Translations under genes and position numbers: made by a program
Shown: one piece after another, positions 1 through 7,860 of the stretch
Position numbering within the stretch: the stretch's first letter is position 1
How the letters are laid out: each line of letters begins with the position of its first letter
DNA from: Oscillatoriales cyanobacterium
GTDB taxonomy: Bacteria; Cyanobacteriota; Cyanobacteriia; Cyanobacteriales; Laspinemataceae
Direction of reading: 5' to 3'
Assembly: GCA_011390955.1 (NCBI GenBank)
Contig: JAABRM010000032.1
Location: 1 to 64,000, forward strand
Length of the DNA: 64,000 bases
Notes under the pieces: model-generated
What the model was told of the DNA's origin: nothing
The model's input: the letters and a program-made list of their open reading frames with translations, nothing else
Database searches by the model: none

Positions 1-153
1 ATCAGCCAGATAAGCGGCAAAATCTACTAGCACTTGTAATCGTTCTGGCGATAGTTGCTTGAGTAAATCATTAAGCTGGTCTTGTAATTTTGTTATAGAT
101 ATCGCCACTGCCGACGATTGATCTGACAAGGGGGAATTGTCTGTACTATTCAT
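1..153 (-). CDS. Partial small protein, DUF2281/antitoxin-like N-terminus
   Basis: The first 51 codons of a gene on the minus strand are present; the 3' end lies beyond the window edge. The readable protein starts MNSTDNSPLSDQ and continues with an amphipathic stretch, LKQLSPERLQVLVDFAAYLAD. That stretch resembles short cyanobacterial DUF2281-like proteins that often act as antitoxins or sit next to PIN or VapC genes. The resemblance is inferred from the LSPERLQ...DFAAYL pattern only. Without the C-terminus neither the family nor a toxin partner can be confirmed. Confidence 0.5.
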   Translation of the reverse strand, partial: MNSTDNSPLSDQSSAVAISITKLQDQLNDLLKQLSPERLQVLVDFAAYLAD

Positions 154-737
154 AGTTGTTTTTAATCTTCAAGGTTTAGTATTTTTTGCAACTTTTTATT
201 TGCCGATAACTACTTTCAGCAAATAATTCAGAGTTTGACATAAAACGCTATTGAATTTATTATTCCATCTTACCACGGCGCCGATCGCTTTGGCGCTGGA
301 TGGTTGCGCGATCGCGAAAATCAGCGAAAAGCGATCGCCTTTTGCGGTGGTATAGTAATGAGATGCTACAAAGAAACCCGGTTTCTGACTCCAGGTTTTT
401 TTAAGCGAGAGAGCGATCGCCTATTTTTCCGCTTCTATTTAATCTAGAGATAACATTAATAAAATTGAAATATATCCCAGTGATGACGATTTTTGAGAGA
501 GCGATCGCGCCTCAATTTCGGGCATGATGGTGGGTTACGGCGGATCTAAATATCACTGTTTTTTACTACATATTGTCACCGCCTAACCCACCCTACAAAT
601 TGCTACAAATTGCTACAAATTGCGATCGCGCCTCAAGTCCAGGCATAATGGTGGGTTACGGCGGATCTAAATACCACGGTTTTTTGCGATTATTTATGGC
701 CGCCTAACCCACCCTACAAATTGCTTAATTTTTTTAC
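154..737. other. Intergenic region with dispersed repeats
   Basis: No convincing gene is seen. The region holds several HIP1 octamers, an AAACCCGGTTTCT palindrome near 376-390, and two near-identical 102-bp hairpin elements at 501-602 and 622-723. Confidence 0.6.
501..723. repeat. Two tandem copies of a ~102-bp hairpin element
   Basis: Copy 1 is about 501-602 and copy 2 about 622-723. Each begins GCGATCGCGCCTCAA, carries GGTGGGTTACGGCGG on the left and the near-complement CCGCCTAACCCACC on the right, and ends in CCTACAAATTG. The short unit TGCTACAAAT is repeated between the copies. Each transcript could fold into a long hairpin. The same GGTGGGTTA/TAACCCACC or GTGCGTTA/TAACGCAC ends recur near 29.8-30.0 kb and 38.2-38.4 kb, so this is a dispersed family. 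Confidence 0.75.
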
Positions 738-1319
738 TTAATTTTTCCCAAACACTTGGGCAACCGTTAAATTAAGCTCTCTAAATCCTGGAGAAACCAC
801 TAAATCATCGCCGGAGAAACTGCCAAATTCTATATAAGTATTTCCCTCCAGCCCTAACACCAAAATCGTCTGAGTTTGCGGGTCAACAATCCAGTATTCA
901 GGAATGCCACAATCTTGATATTGAATTCTTTTGGCGACATAATCTCTATCCCGTTGTAAATCTCCGGGGCTGACCACTTCAACTACTAATAAAGGCGGTG
1001 CCATTGACAGGCGAATTGTATTTCGAGTTGATAATTGTTGAATATGTTCTTCTCTAATAATGGTTAAATCAGGATAGCGATTTTTCGGTTCCCCCCTCAC
1101 CTCTAATTCTAATCCTTGAGCCCGGACTCGACGATAACCGAAAATTTCGGCAAATTTCAGTAATAAAAAAGTAGCAATTTGCACATTAAAACCTGATTCG
1201 GGGGGCATTTCGATCAATTCTCCGTTAAATAGTTCACAAAAGGTTTCTGAATCATTATTAGCTGATAGATATTCCTCAAAGCTTTGAAAGCGATGTGGGC
1301 GATTTGTCATCGTTAGCAT
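738..1319 (-). CDS. Uma2 family (DUF820) restriction-endonuclease-fold protein
   Basis: The 193-residue protein fits the Uma2/DUF820 family, which has a PD-(D/E)XK nuclease fold and is greatly expanded in cyanobacteria. Visible family features are the N-terminal FEEYL segment, LFNGELIEMPPES near residue 30-42, the acidic residue in YPDLTII (D84), LLVVEVVSPGD with E114, and a lysine near K130. The C-terminus reads YWIVDP then a short beta-rich tail. The biological role of the family is unsettled. The start at 1319 gives MLTMTNRP; the internal ATG three codons later is equally plausible. The gene is flanked by repeat DNA and has no evident operon partner. Confidence 0.85.
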   Translation of the reverse strand: MLTMTNRPHRFQSFEEYLSANNDSETFCELFNGELIEMPPESGFNVQIATFLLLKFAEIFGYRRVRAQGLELEVRGEPKNRYPDLTIIREEHIQQLSTRNTIRLSMAPPLLVVEVVSPGDLQRDRDYVAKRIQYQDCGIPEYWIVDPQTQTILVLGLEGNTYIEFGSFSGDDLVVSPGFRELNLTVAQVFGKN

Positions 1320-1627
1320 CAGATTTACTCCATCATTTTTGAGCTTTTTGCTTTATGGTCAGAAACATAAGCTGGATCGATTCCGGCTTTTCCAGGGCAT
1401 GACATTTTTACGATCTGACTTCTTGGGGCATCTTATGATTATAACTTACGCGATCGGGGCTGACCGTTATGGGGTTGGCTGCTTTTTTGCTGATGTGCAG
1501 TAACCCACCAATTCCCCATATATATAGCTATCCGTAGGTATTTGTAGGGTGTGAAAGCGCAAAGCGTAACGCACCAATCCCCCATATATAGATTCGTTGT
1601 GTAATTCCTATTTTAGATACTAATAAC
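1320..1627. other. Intergenic region, no gene seen
   Basis: This stretch lies between the 5' end of the Uma2 gene and the acsF terminator. It contains a duplicated CCCATATATA motif (about 1516 and 1582) and a GTGAAAGCGCAAAGCGTAAC repeat fragment. No coding region or RNA gene is recognised. Confidence 0.5.
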
Positions 1628-1666
1628 AAAAAGGAGAAACGCTTTTTTATCGCGTTTCTCCTTTTT
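1628..1666 (-). terminator. Rho-independent terminator of acsF
   Basis: A perfect 15-bp stem pairs 1628-1642 with 1652-1666 (AAAGGAGAAACGC against GCGTTTCTCCTTT) around a short T/A-rich loop. Read on the minus strand it ends in a run of T. It lies about 29 bases beyond the acsF stop codon. Confidence 0.8.
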
Positions 1667-1694
1667 TGAAATTGGGATAATTTATGTCGGCATT

Positions 1695-2771
1695 TTAAGC
1701 AACGGTGCCTCTGGTGGCTTCCGCGTCAATTGCCGGGATAAAATAGAGTTTGGCTAAATCAGCAAAAATCCCCAGTTGTAAGGGCAATTTTTGCAAGGAT
1801 TTAACGAATTTTGGCGCGTTGCTGGCGTCAATTTCTTTCATCTTCATGTTGCGATCGGAACACCGATATAAACCAGGGAAAAAGTCGGGGTGTTCTACAT
1901 TCAACATCACCGGGAAAGCACGTCCAGAGGTTTCGTTGGTTTTTCTAATGACGTGGCGATCGTATTCGGTGGCGTTGATGCCAATGGATTCATAAAAATC
2001 TGACCGTTCTTGCACGGTTAAGGTATGGGTGGCAAAGACGGTTAGGAGGAAGAAACGCGCCCACCAGCGACCAGTCCAATGATCCCACATTTTGGGCTGC
2101 GATCGCAGTAATGCCTTGAAAATATCCCCGTGGCGGTTTTCATCCTGGCACCAGCTTTCAAACATATTAAATAGGGGATAATATTTATTTTCTGGGTGTT
2201 TTTCCAGGTGACGATAGACGGTGATATACCGCCAGTAGCCAATTTTTTCTGAGAGGTAAACCGCATAGATAATCCACTCAGGTTTAAAGAAAGTATAGCT
2301 GCGGTTTTTGGTTAAATAGCCTAAATCTAAAGAGATGCCAAAATCCGCCATAGACTTATTCAAAAATCCCGCATGACGGGCTTCATCTCTGGCCATCAGC
2401 GCAAAGATTTCTGATAAGATCGGGCTGCGGTCTTTGAGGCGACGGGATAATTCTTTAAATAAGATAAACCCAGAAAACTCGGAGGTGCAAGACCGTTCAA
2501 GAAAGTCAATAAAAATATTGCGAGTTTCTTCATCAATATGATCCCAAGACCGCTTGAACTCTTCAGTCCGCACGAAATGATTCCGGTTGTAGTCGGCTTT
2601 CATTTCGGCAACCATCGCCTTGAGCTCTTCTTCCTGACTGGAAATATCCATGTTGGCCACCGCCTCGAAGTCAGTGATATAAAACCGAGGCGTCAGCAAA
2701 GTTTCTTTAGTCGGGGCTTTGACTCCGGGCTTGAGTTCTTCGATCTTGGGTTGCGGTGGGGATGTAACCAT
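1695..2771 (-). CDS. acsF: Mg-protoporphyrin IX monomethyl ester oxidative cyclase
   Basis: This 358-residue protein matches the aerobic diiron cyclase AcsF (ChlA/CHL27), which forms the isocyclic ring of protochlorophyllide in chlorophyll synthesis. Two diiron-binding ExxH motifs are visible, one in MARDEARHAGF and one in CQDENRHGD. The family-typical N-terminal TPRFYITDFEAVANMDIS and the basic, membrane-associating segment YWRYITVYRHLEKHPENKY are also present. The length is normal for the family. It stands as a single gene with its own terminator. Cyanobacteria often carry an aerobic and a micro-oxic copy, and which one this is cannot be decided from sequence alone. Confidence 0.95.
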   Translation of the reverse strand: MVTSPPQPKIEELKPGVKAPTKETLLTPRFYITDFEAVANMDISSQEEELKAMVAEMKADYNRNHFVRTEEFKRSWDHIDEETRNIFIDFLERSCTSEFSGFILFKELSRRLKDRSPILSEIFALMARDEARHAGFLNKSMADFGISLDLGYLTKNRSYTFFKPEWIIYAVYLSEKIGYWRYITVYRHLEKHPENKYYPLFNMFESWCQDENRHGDIFKALLRSQPKMWDHWTGRWWARFFLLTVFATHTLTVQERSDFYESIGINATEYDRHVIRKTNETSGRAFPVMLNVEHPDFFPGLYRCSDRNMKMKEIDASNAPKFVKSLQKLPLQLGIFADLAKLYFIPAIDAEATRGTVA

Positions 2772-2870
2772 GTTTTTTTATATTCATCGCTAAATAGTTA
2801 TACTAAGTTATAACGGTTTCGCTCATTTTGGGTAGGGGTTGAGGGAAAATTTTTACAAAGCTTCACGTTT

Positions 2871-3034
2871 AATACCCAATCCGGTTGTCAAAACCCGTTT
2901 ATCAAGCGATCTGTCATTCCCGCGAATGCGGGAATCCACAAACGTTTTAGGGTTACGATCGTAGGGGCGATTCGCTTTCTCGCCCGTACAAGCGATTCGC
3001 TTTCTCGCCCCTACGGGAGAACCGGATTTGGGAT
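2871..3034. mobile_element. MITE-like element, family A (copy 1)
   Basis: This roughly 164-bp non-coding element is bounded by inverted ends, AATACCCAATCCGGTTGTCA on the left and the complement of GAGAACCGGATTTGGGATC on the right. Inside lie the palindrome TTCCCGCGAATGCGGGAA (about 2917-2934) and GCGATTCGCTTTCTCGCCC segments. Closely related inverted ends bound elements at 6844-6981, 39599-39800 and 43185-43489. It lies just upstream of the radical SAM gene. Confidence 0.7.
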
Positions 3035-3059
3035 CAAATCGCAACAGGAGTCAAGCAAG

Positions 3060-4013
3060 ATGCAGGTTGTAGAGTTATTTACCTTGGGGAAATTTCTGCG
3101 GCGCCAGTTTGGTCAGCCAGTGCAAAAACTCTCGATAGATGGAGGGTTCACTTGCCCGAACCGGGACGGAACCAAAGGCGTTGGGGGCTGTAGCTATTGC
3201 AATAATCGCAGTTTTAGTCTGGGGGTGGGCAGCGATCGCCTCTCGGTCCGGGAACAAATAGAATGTCAAATTAACCGAGTTCGCCAAAGTGGTCGTCGCA
3301 AAGCGGAGTTATTCCTGGCTTATTTTCAGTCTTTTTCCAACACCTATGGGGCGATCGCCCAGTTGCGGCAACTGTACGACGAAGCGTTATCGGTCCGGGA
3401 GGTGGTGGGGTTGGATATTGCCACTCGTCCCGACTGCGTACCAGATCCGGTGTTGGACTTGTTGCAAGCTTATGCCCAACGGACTCACTTGTGGCTAGAA
3501 CTGGGACTGGAAAGCAGCCACGATCGCACCTTAGCCCGAATTAACCGAGGTCACACTTGGGCCGAATTCGAGTCAGCCATGAGGCGCAGTTCTGGCAGAG
3601 GATTTAATCTTTGCGTGCATATTATTTTAGGACTACCGGGCGAAACCCCGGAAATGATGCGCCAAACCGCCACCCGTTTAGGGCAACTGATGGCAGAATT
3701 AGACGTTCCGGCAATGGGCATTAAGCTGCATCATTTACATATAGTTAAAGGAACCGCCCTGGCAAAAGACTATGCTGCGGGCAAAATCACCACTTTAACC
3801 CCAGAAGAATATATCCCTCTAGTTTGTGATTTTTTGGAACGGCTGCCAGAAAATACCGTGATTCAGCGCTTTATGGGCGATGCTTTAGGAGATACTTTGA
3901 TTGCCCCCCATTGGTCTGTAGCCAAAAGTCAAATGCTGAATGCGATCGCGGCTGAATTTGAGCGCCGAGGCACCAAACCGGGCAGTCTATTGGGCTCTGC
4001 TGTTTCTGGTTAA
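3060..4013 (+). CDS. TIGR01212 family radical SAM protein (YhcC-like)
   Basis: The 317-residue protein has the N-terminus of the TIGR01212/YhcC radical SAM family, with the unusual cluster spacing C-x11-C-x2-C at C32, C44 and C47 within DGGFTCPNRDGTKGVGGCSY and following residues. These cysteines would bind the 4Fe-4S cluster that cleaves S-adenosylmethionine. Further family motifs are YFQSFSNTY, LDIATRPDCVP, WLELGLES and HIILGLPGET. The physiological substrate of the family is not established here. The gene appears monocistronic. The ATG at 3060 follows the end of a MITE-like element by 26 bp, so that element may supply part of its upstream region. Confidence 0.88.
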   Translation: MQVVELFTLGKFLRRQFGQPVQKLSIDGGFTCPNRDGTKGVGGCSYCNNRSFSLGVGSDRLSVREQIECQINRVRQSGRRKAELFLAYFQSFSNTYGAIAQLRQLYDEALSVREVVGLDIATRPDCVPDPVLDLLQAYAQRTHLWLELGLESSHDRTLARINRGHTWAEFESAMRRSSGRGFNLCVHIILGLPGETPEMMRQTATRLGQLMAELDVPAMGIKLHHLHIVKGTALAKDYAAGKITTLTPEEYIPLVCDFLERLPENTVIQRFMGDALGDTLIAPHWSVAKSQMLNAIAAEFERRGTKPGSLLGSAVSG

Positions 4014-4167
4014 AATGCAGCCGATGGAATCTTGATGATTTTTAGCGGATTATAGTCTATTGACTAGCAGATTTGATATGAGTTATCTGCGGTCATGCTT
4101 CGCCTCTACGATAATTTATGGTTGATTAATCTGAAAACCACTGTAAAAATCCTATAACCGAATTCCC

Positions 4168-4250
4168 CAACCAACAACCAACAACCAAAGAATCCCTACC
4201 CAACAACCAACAACCAACAACCACCAACAAACAACCAACAACAAACAACC
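4168..4250. repeat. CCAACAA heptamer array upstream of coaX
   Basis: This degenerate array of CCAACAA/CAACAAC units runs right up to the coaX start codon. It is the same unit as the C/A-rich arms of the foldback arrays at about 5.0, 11.1, 37.2, 52.4 and 54.9 kb, but it has no G/T-rich partner arm on this side of coaX. Confidence 0.75.
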
Positions 4251-5042
4251 ATGAACCCCCCAACCACGGCAAATCATCATTTTTGGTTAGCTTTAATGAT
4301 TGGCAGTTCTCACCTGCATTGGGCTGAGTTTCAGGGGAAAGAATTACTCACCGCTTGGGATACGCCGCATCTTAACCCAGAAACAGTTCAGGAGTTAATT
4401 AAAGGCGGTTTTGCCGATGATTTATGGGCGGAAATTTTGCCGGATCCCCCCTTTTTAAGGGGGGCGTCGCTGTCGATCGCTTCGGTGGTGCCAGAACAGA
4501 CGCAACTTTGGCAAAAATATGCCCGGGCAAAAGCGATCGCTTTGGATGATTTACCGTTAAAAGGACTATATCCGACTTTGGGGATTGACCGGGCTTTAGC
4601 TGCGTTGGGGGCTGGGGAAAAATTTGGCTTTCCGGTGTTGGTGGTGGACGCGGGAACCGCTATGACATTTACCGGGGTGAATAGCGATCGCCAGTTAGTT
4701 GGCGGGGCAATTTTACCGGGGTTTCGGTTACAGCTAAAATCCTTATGGACGGGAACCGCGAGTTTACCTGATGTGGCAATTCCCCAGGAACTCCCCGATC
4801 GCTGGGCGTTAAATACCCCGTCTAGTATTCAAAGTGGCGTGATTTATAGCATTGTGGCGGGAGTGCGCGATTTTATCGCCGCTTGGTCGCAAGATTATCC
4901 CCAAAGTCAAATCGTGGTGACGGGAGGCGGTGGGTCCGGTTTGCTGGCTTATCTGCGATCGAGTGATTGGGCGATCGCGGATCGCGCCATTTTTGACCCG
5001 CATTTAGTCTTTTGGGGGATGGAAATGATTGTTAATGGTTGA
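4251..5042 (+). CDS. coaX: Type III pantothenate kinase
   Basis: The 263-residue protein matches CoaX, which phosphorylates pantothenate in the first step of coenzyme A synthesis. The ASKHA-fold signatures are the N-terminal LALMIGSSHLHWAEF, VVDAGTAMTFTGV, GGAILPGFRLQ and the C-terminal VVTGGGG. The usual DIGNT loop is IGSSH here, as in other cyanobacterial CoaX proteins. Around residues 64-71 the protein carries DPPFLRGA. Its codons come from a copy of the dispersed CCCCCTTTTTAAGGGGGG repeat, so a repeat appears to have been accommodated in frame. The gene is boxed in by heptamer arrays on both sides, and its stop codon sits at the start of the downstream array. Confidence 0.88.
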   Translation: MNPPTTANHHFWLALMIGSSHLHWAEFQGKELLTAWDTPHLNPETVQELIKGGFADDLWAEILPDPPFLRGASLSIASVVPEQTQLWQKYARAKAIALDDLPLKGLYPTLGIDRALAALGAGEKFGFPVLVVDAGTAMTFTGVNSDRQLVGGAILPGFRLQLKSLWTGTASLPDVAIPQELPDRWALNTPSSIQSGVIYSIVAGVRDFIAAWSQDYPQSQIVVTGGGGSGLLAYLRSSDWAIADRAIFDPHLVFWGMEMIVNG

Positions 5043-5311
5043 TTGTTGTTTGTTGATTGTTGGTGGTTGATGGTTGATTGTTGATGGTTGATGGTTGATT
5101 GTTGGTGGTTGATTGTTGATTGTTGGTGGTTGATTGTTGATGGTTGATTGTTGGTGGTTGATGGTTGATTGTTGATGGTTGATGGTTGATGGTTATTTGA
5201 GTCAAAGAACAAACAACAACCAACAAACAACAAACAACAAACAACAAACAACAAACAACAACCAACAAACAACAACCAACAAACAACAAACAACAAACAA
5301 CCAACAACAAT
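5033..5311. repeat. Heptamer foldback array (locus A)
   Basis: A G/T-rich arm (GGTTGATTGTTG units, about 5033-5193) is followed by a short spacer with TTTGAGTCAAAG and then a C/A-rich arm (CAACAAACAAC units, about 5209-5311). The arms are imperfect complements, so the RNA could fold into a hairpin of roughly 100 bp. The array fills the whole gap between the stop codons of the convergent coaX and hydrolase genes. Confidence 0.85.
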
Positions 5312-5312
5312 T

Positions 5313-6176
5313 CTATGCTGGCAAAAACTGCTGAATTGCCTCAGCAACGCGATCGGGCAAAGTTTCCGCCAGAGATCCATCGGCTTCGGGAATGATTTTG
5401 AGTTCTGCTTGAGGACAAAGACTGGCATAAGCGCGAGATATTTCCAGGGTCTGCGGTTGGTCGCGATCGCCACATAAAACCAAAACCGGGACGGTGAGAG
5501 AATTCAGCCGATCTTGTAAAAATTCCGCCTCAATTTCCGCCCGACGACGTTGAAATATTAGCTTGGCAGTGGGGTCTGTCCCTTGATTCAGGGCTAATTT
5601 TTGCAGCCAACGTTGTAAGGGTAAGTCCCAAGGCAATTGGTTGACTAACTTAGAAAGCGATCGCAGCAACCAAGATTTGAGCGATTTTCTCTGTTGTTGC
5701 CAATATTGCTGCTGCCAATTTTTCTGCCAATCGTCAGTCAACACCCCCTCTGGGGACAACAAGACCAACCCACTCACCCGTTCCAAATGCTTCAGGGCAT
5801 AACTTGCCGCCACCCAAGCCCCCAGAGAATGACCGACGAGATATATGTTTGATAGATTCAAACTATCGAGATACTCTTCGAGGGACTCCACTTGGAGGGC
5901 GATCGAATAGTGAATATCTATCGCTTCCGACTCCCCAAACCCCCATAAATCTGGTGCAAAGCATTGGGATTGAGGGCTTAACTGTTGCATCACTGGCAAC
6001 CATTGGCTGCTGTCTTTCCCGAAACCATGCAAAAATACTATAGGGGATACTATCGGGGATCCTTGGCCAACTTCTCGCCAAAATAATAGCCCCTGAGATA
6101 ACTTAATTCGAGAATTACGAACTGGTAGCGGCATTGACACTCGATAGATAAAATAAATTATTTCGCGCCAGATCAA
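5313..6176 (-). CDS. Alpha/beta-fold hydrolase, catalytic His apparently absent
   Basis: The 287-residue protein has the alpha/beta hydrolase fold: oxyanion loop VFLHGFGKDSSQW near residue 47-59, nucleophile elbow GHSLGAW with S117, and an acid-position motif VLVLCGDRDQP. In relatives the catalytic histidine lies in a GHSLAET-type motif near the C-terminus. Here the segment reads PEADGSLAETLPD, so that histidine seems replaced. Activity may be lost or altered. The start at 6176 gives MIWREIIYF; the ATG at residue 15 (MPLPVRN) is a credible alternative. The substrate is unknown. Confidence 0.82.
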   Translation of the reverse strand: MIWREIIYFIYRVSMPLPVRNSRIKLSQGLLFWREVGQGSPIVSPIVFLHGFGKDSSQWLPVMQQLSPQSQCFAPDLWGFGESEAIDIHYSIALQVESLEEYLDSLNLSNIYLVGHSLGAWVAASYALKHLERVSGLVLLSPEGVLTDDWQKNWQQQYWQQQRKSLKSWLLRSLSKLVNQLPWDLPLQRWLQKLALNQGTDPTAKLIFQRRRAEIEAEFLQDRLNSLTVPVLVLCGDRDQPQTLEISRAYASLCPQAELKIIPEADGSLAETLPDRVAEAIQQFLPA

Positions 6177-6312
6177 TCATAGTGGGTTACACCGAACAGG
6201 GCAATCATATTGTAATAATTAGAAATCAATTCTACAGAATCCCTGTTCTCATGCTTACCCGTGAAACCAAATGACTCCTGTCACCCGTTAATCAAGGAAA
6301 CTTTAAGTCAAG

Positions 6313-6768
6313 TTAAGTCAAGCTAGTTTTTCCATTGATATAATCTTGCAAAATGCGATCGAAATCGTGAGACAGTTCACCGAAGGGTAACTCATTCACC
6401 GGAAATGCTTTGACCTCGGTAATCTCAATCTTATCATCAATGTTAAACTCACCTTTAACTTCCGCAGCCACAATCACACAAATTGAATGAAATCTGGGGT
6501 CGCGGTCTACTTCTGAATAAACCCCAACTAAGCGATTAATTTTAACTAACTCTAAACCCGTTTCTTCCCATAATTCTCGTTTTACGGTATCGGGAATATT
6601 TTCGCCCCAGTCAACCATGCCGCCAGGACAAGCCCATTGGCCATTATCTCGCCGTTTTACTAAAACAATTTGCCCATCGGCTAACACAGGAATTACACAA
6701 GTTCCGGTGATGGGATGGCGCAATAATAGTTTGATGGCTGATTTAGCAAATTGAAATAGATTTTTCAT
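6313..6768 (-). CDS. Nudix hydrolase
   Basis: The 151-residue protein has a complete Nudix box. G-x5-E-x7-REL-x-EE-x-GL is visible in GMVDWGE followed by RELWEETGLEL, the Mg-binding helix that hydrolyses nucleoside-diphosphate-linked substrates. The N-terminus reads HPITGTCVIPVLADGQIVLV, typical of the ADP-ribose pyrophosphatase/MutT-like group. Length is normal. The substrate cannot be read from sequence. It is transcribed in the same direction as the neighbouring hydrolase but separated by 136 bp, so co-transcription is uncertain. Confidence 0.92.
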   Translation of the reverse strand: MKNLFQFAKSAIKLLLRHPITGTCVIPVLADGQIVLVKRRDNGQWACPGGMVDWGENIPDTVKRELWEETGLELVKINRLVGVYSEVDRDPRFHSICVIVAAEVKGEFNIDDKIEITEVKAFPVNELPFGELSHDFDRILQDYINGKTSLT

Positions 6769-6843
6769 ATTTTAACTTTATAAACTAATTATCAAGAAAT
6801 CGGGAATAGTCAAGGATCCTTTGTCATTGGTCAAATAACAAAT

Positions 6844-6981
6844 GATACCAACTCCGGTTATCCCGTAGGGGTAATTCATGAATTACCCCTACGATAATCC
6901 CCTAAAATGCTGATGGATTCCCGCATTCGCGGGAATGACAGATTGCTTTATAAGTGGGTTTTGACAACCGTATTTGGTATG
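6844..6981. mobile_element. MITE-like element, family A (copy 2)
   Basis: The inverted ends are GATACCAACTCCGGTTATC on the left and the complement of TGACAACCGTATTTGGTATGA on the right. The interior, read on the minus strand, matches copy 1: CGGTTGTCAAAACCC, then a GCAATCTGTCATTCCCGCG-type palindrome, then TTTTAGGG. It is therefore the same family in opposite orientation, about 138 bp long. Confidence 0.72.
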
Positions 6982-6983
6982 AC

Positions 6984-7033
6984 CAAGGACTAAGAACAAA
7001 GGACTAAGAACAAAGGACTAAGAACAAAGGACT
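6984..7033. repeat. 14-bp tandem repeat overlapping the prxQ stop codon
   Basis: The unit AAGGACTAAGAACA (two heptamers) is repeated about three and a half times. The TAG stop codon of the peroxiredoxin gene is formed at the edge of the last unit. It resembles the heptamer arrays in period and in abutting a stop codon. Confidence 0.7.
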
Positions 7034-7496
7034 AATAACCAATGATCTCTGGCAAAATTTCTGCCCCATGAGTTTCGGGTTTAACTTTACGATAAATTTT
7101 TTCGATTTTACCATCAGGGGCGATCGCAAATGTATGACGATATACGCCCATATATTCTTTGCCCATAAATTTTTTTAATCCATAACTCCCATACAGGGTT
7201 GCCACCGTTCCGTCCGGATCGCAAAGCAAAGGAAATGGTAATTGATGCTTCCTGATAAATTTTTGGTGTGATTTGGCGTCATCGTTACTCACCCCTAGGA
7301 TTACTATATGATGAGATTGGTAATCTGGGTAGGTATCTCGAAAACTACAAGCTTCTTTGGTGCATCCGGGGGTGTTATCCCGTGGATAAAAATATAAAAT
7401 TACCCGACTGCCGCGAAAATCCGATAGAGAAACCGAGTTGCCATTGGCATCGGCTAAAGTAAAGTCAGGCGCAATATCTCCAATTTGTAAAGTCAT
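7032..7496 (-). CDS. Peroxiredoxin, PrxQ/BCP type
   Basis: The 154-residue protein is a PrxQ/BCP-type thiol peroxidase that reduces hydrogen peroxide and alkyl hydroperoxides using thioredoxin. The peroxidatic cysteine C45 and resolving cysteine C50 are both present in PRDNTPGCTKEACSFRD, the four-residue spacing that defines the atypical two-cysteine PrxQ group. The N-terminal GDIAPDFTLADANG and the later YRHTFAIAPDGKI are family-typical. No signal peptide is seen, so it is likely cytosolic. It stands alone and its stop codon lies in a 14-bp tandem repeat. Confidence 0.93.
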   Translation of the reverse strand: MTLQIGDIAPDFTLADANGNSVSLSDFRGSRVILYFYPRDNTPGCTKEACSFRDTYPDYQSHHIVILGVSNDDAKSHQKFIRKHQLPFPLLCDPDGTVATLYGSYGLKKFMGKEYMGVYRHTFAIAPDGKIEKIYRKVKPETHGAEILPEIIGY

Positions 7497-7860
7497 TTTT
7501 CCCTTTTGAATAGCGATCGATCATTATATCGATTTATTTTGTCAATATTTAGACAAAAAAACTTTCATACCAACATCGATCCCCCCAACCCCCCTTAAAA
7601 AGGGGGGCTTTTTAGAATTTTGCTTTCTTGTCTATTGTAGGGGCGAGAAAGCGAATCGCCCCTACCCGAACCGCCTCCTTCCGATCGCTATGGGTTAGGG
7701 CTATATGCGGTTCGGGACATCTGAATCAGTGGGTTTTGATTAGCGAAACTTGACAAAAGCTGAACTTTGTGCTGATGCGCGATCGCCAGAAATTTGTCTC
7801 CGCCAGATTCCCTTTTTTCAGAAAATCTGTTTTTATAGGTAAAAATTCTGGTGAAGTGAT
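7497..7860. other. Intergenic region with two hairpin repeats
   Basis: This divergent region between prxQ and the aminotransferase holds a CCCCCCTTAAAAAGGGGGG palindrome (about 7590-7610) and a GTAGGGGCGA...TCGCCCCTAC hairpin (about 7637-7664). No gene is supported. The region just before 7861 should contain the aminotransferase promoter, but no clear box was identified. Confidence 0.5.

Noticed and set aside
4168-5311. CRISPR array
   Set aside because: The repeats are degenerate 7-mers without unique spacers of constant length, and no cas gene is nearby.
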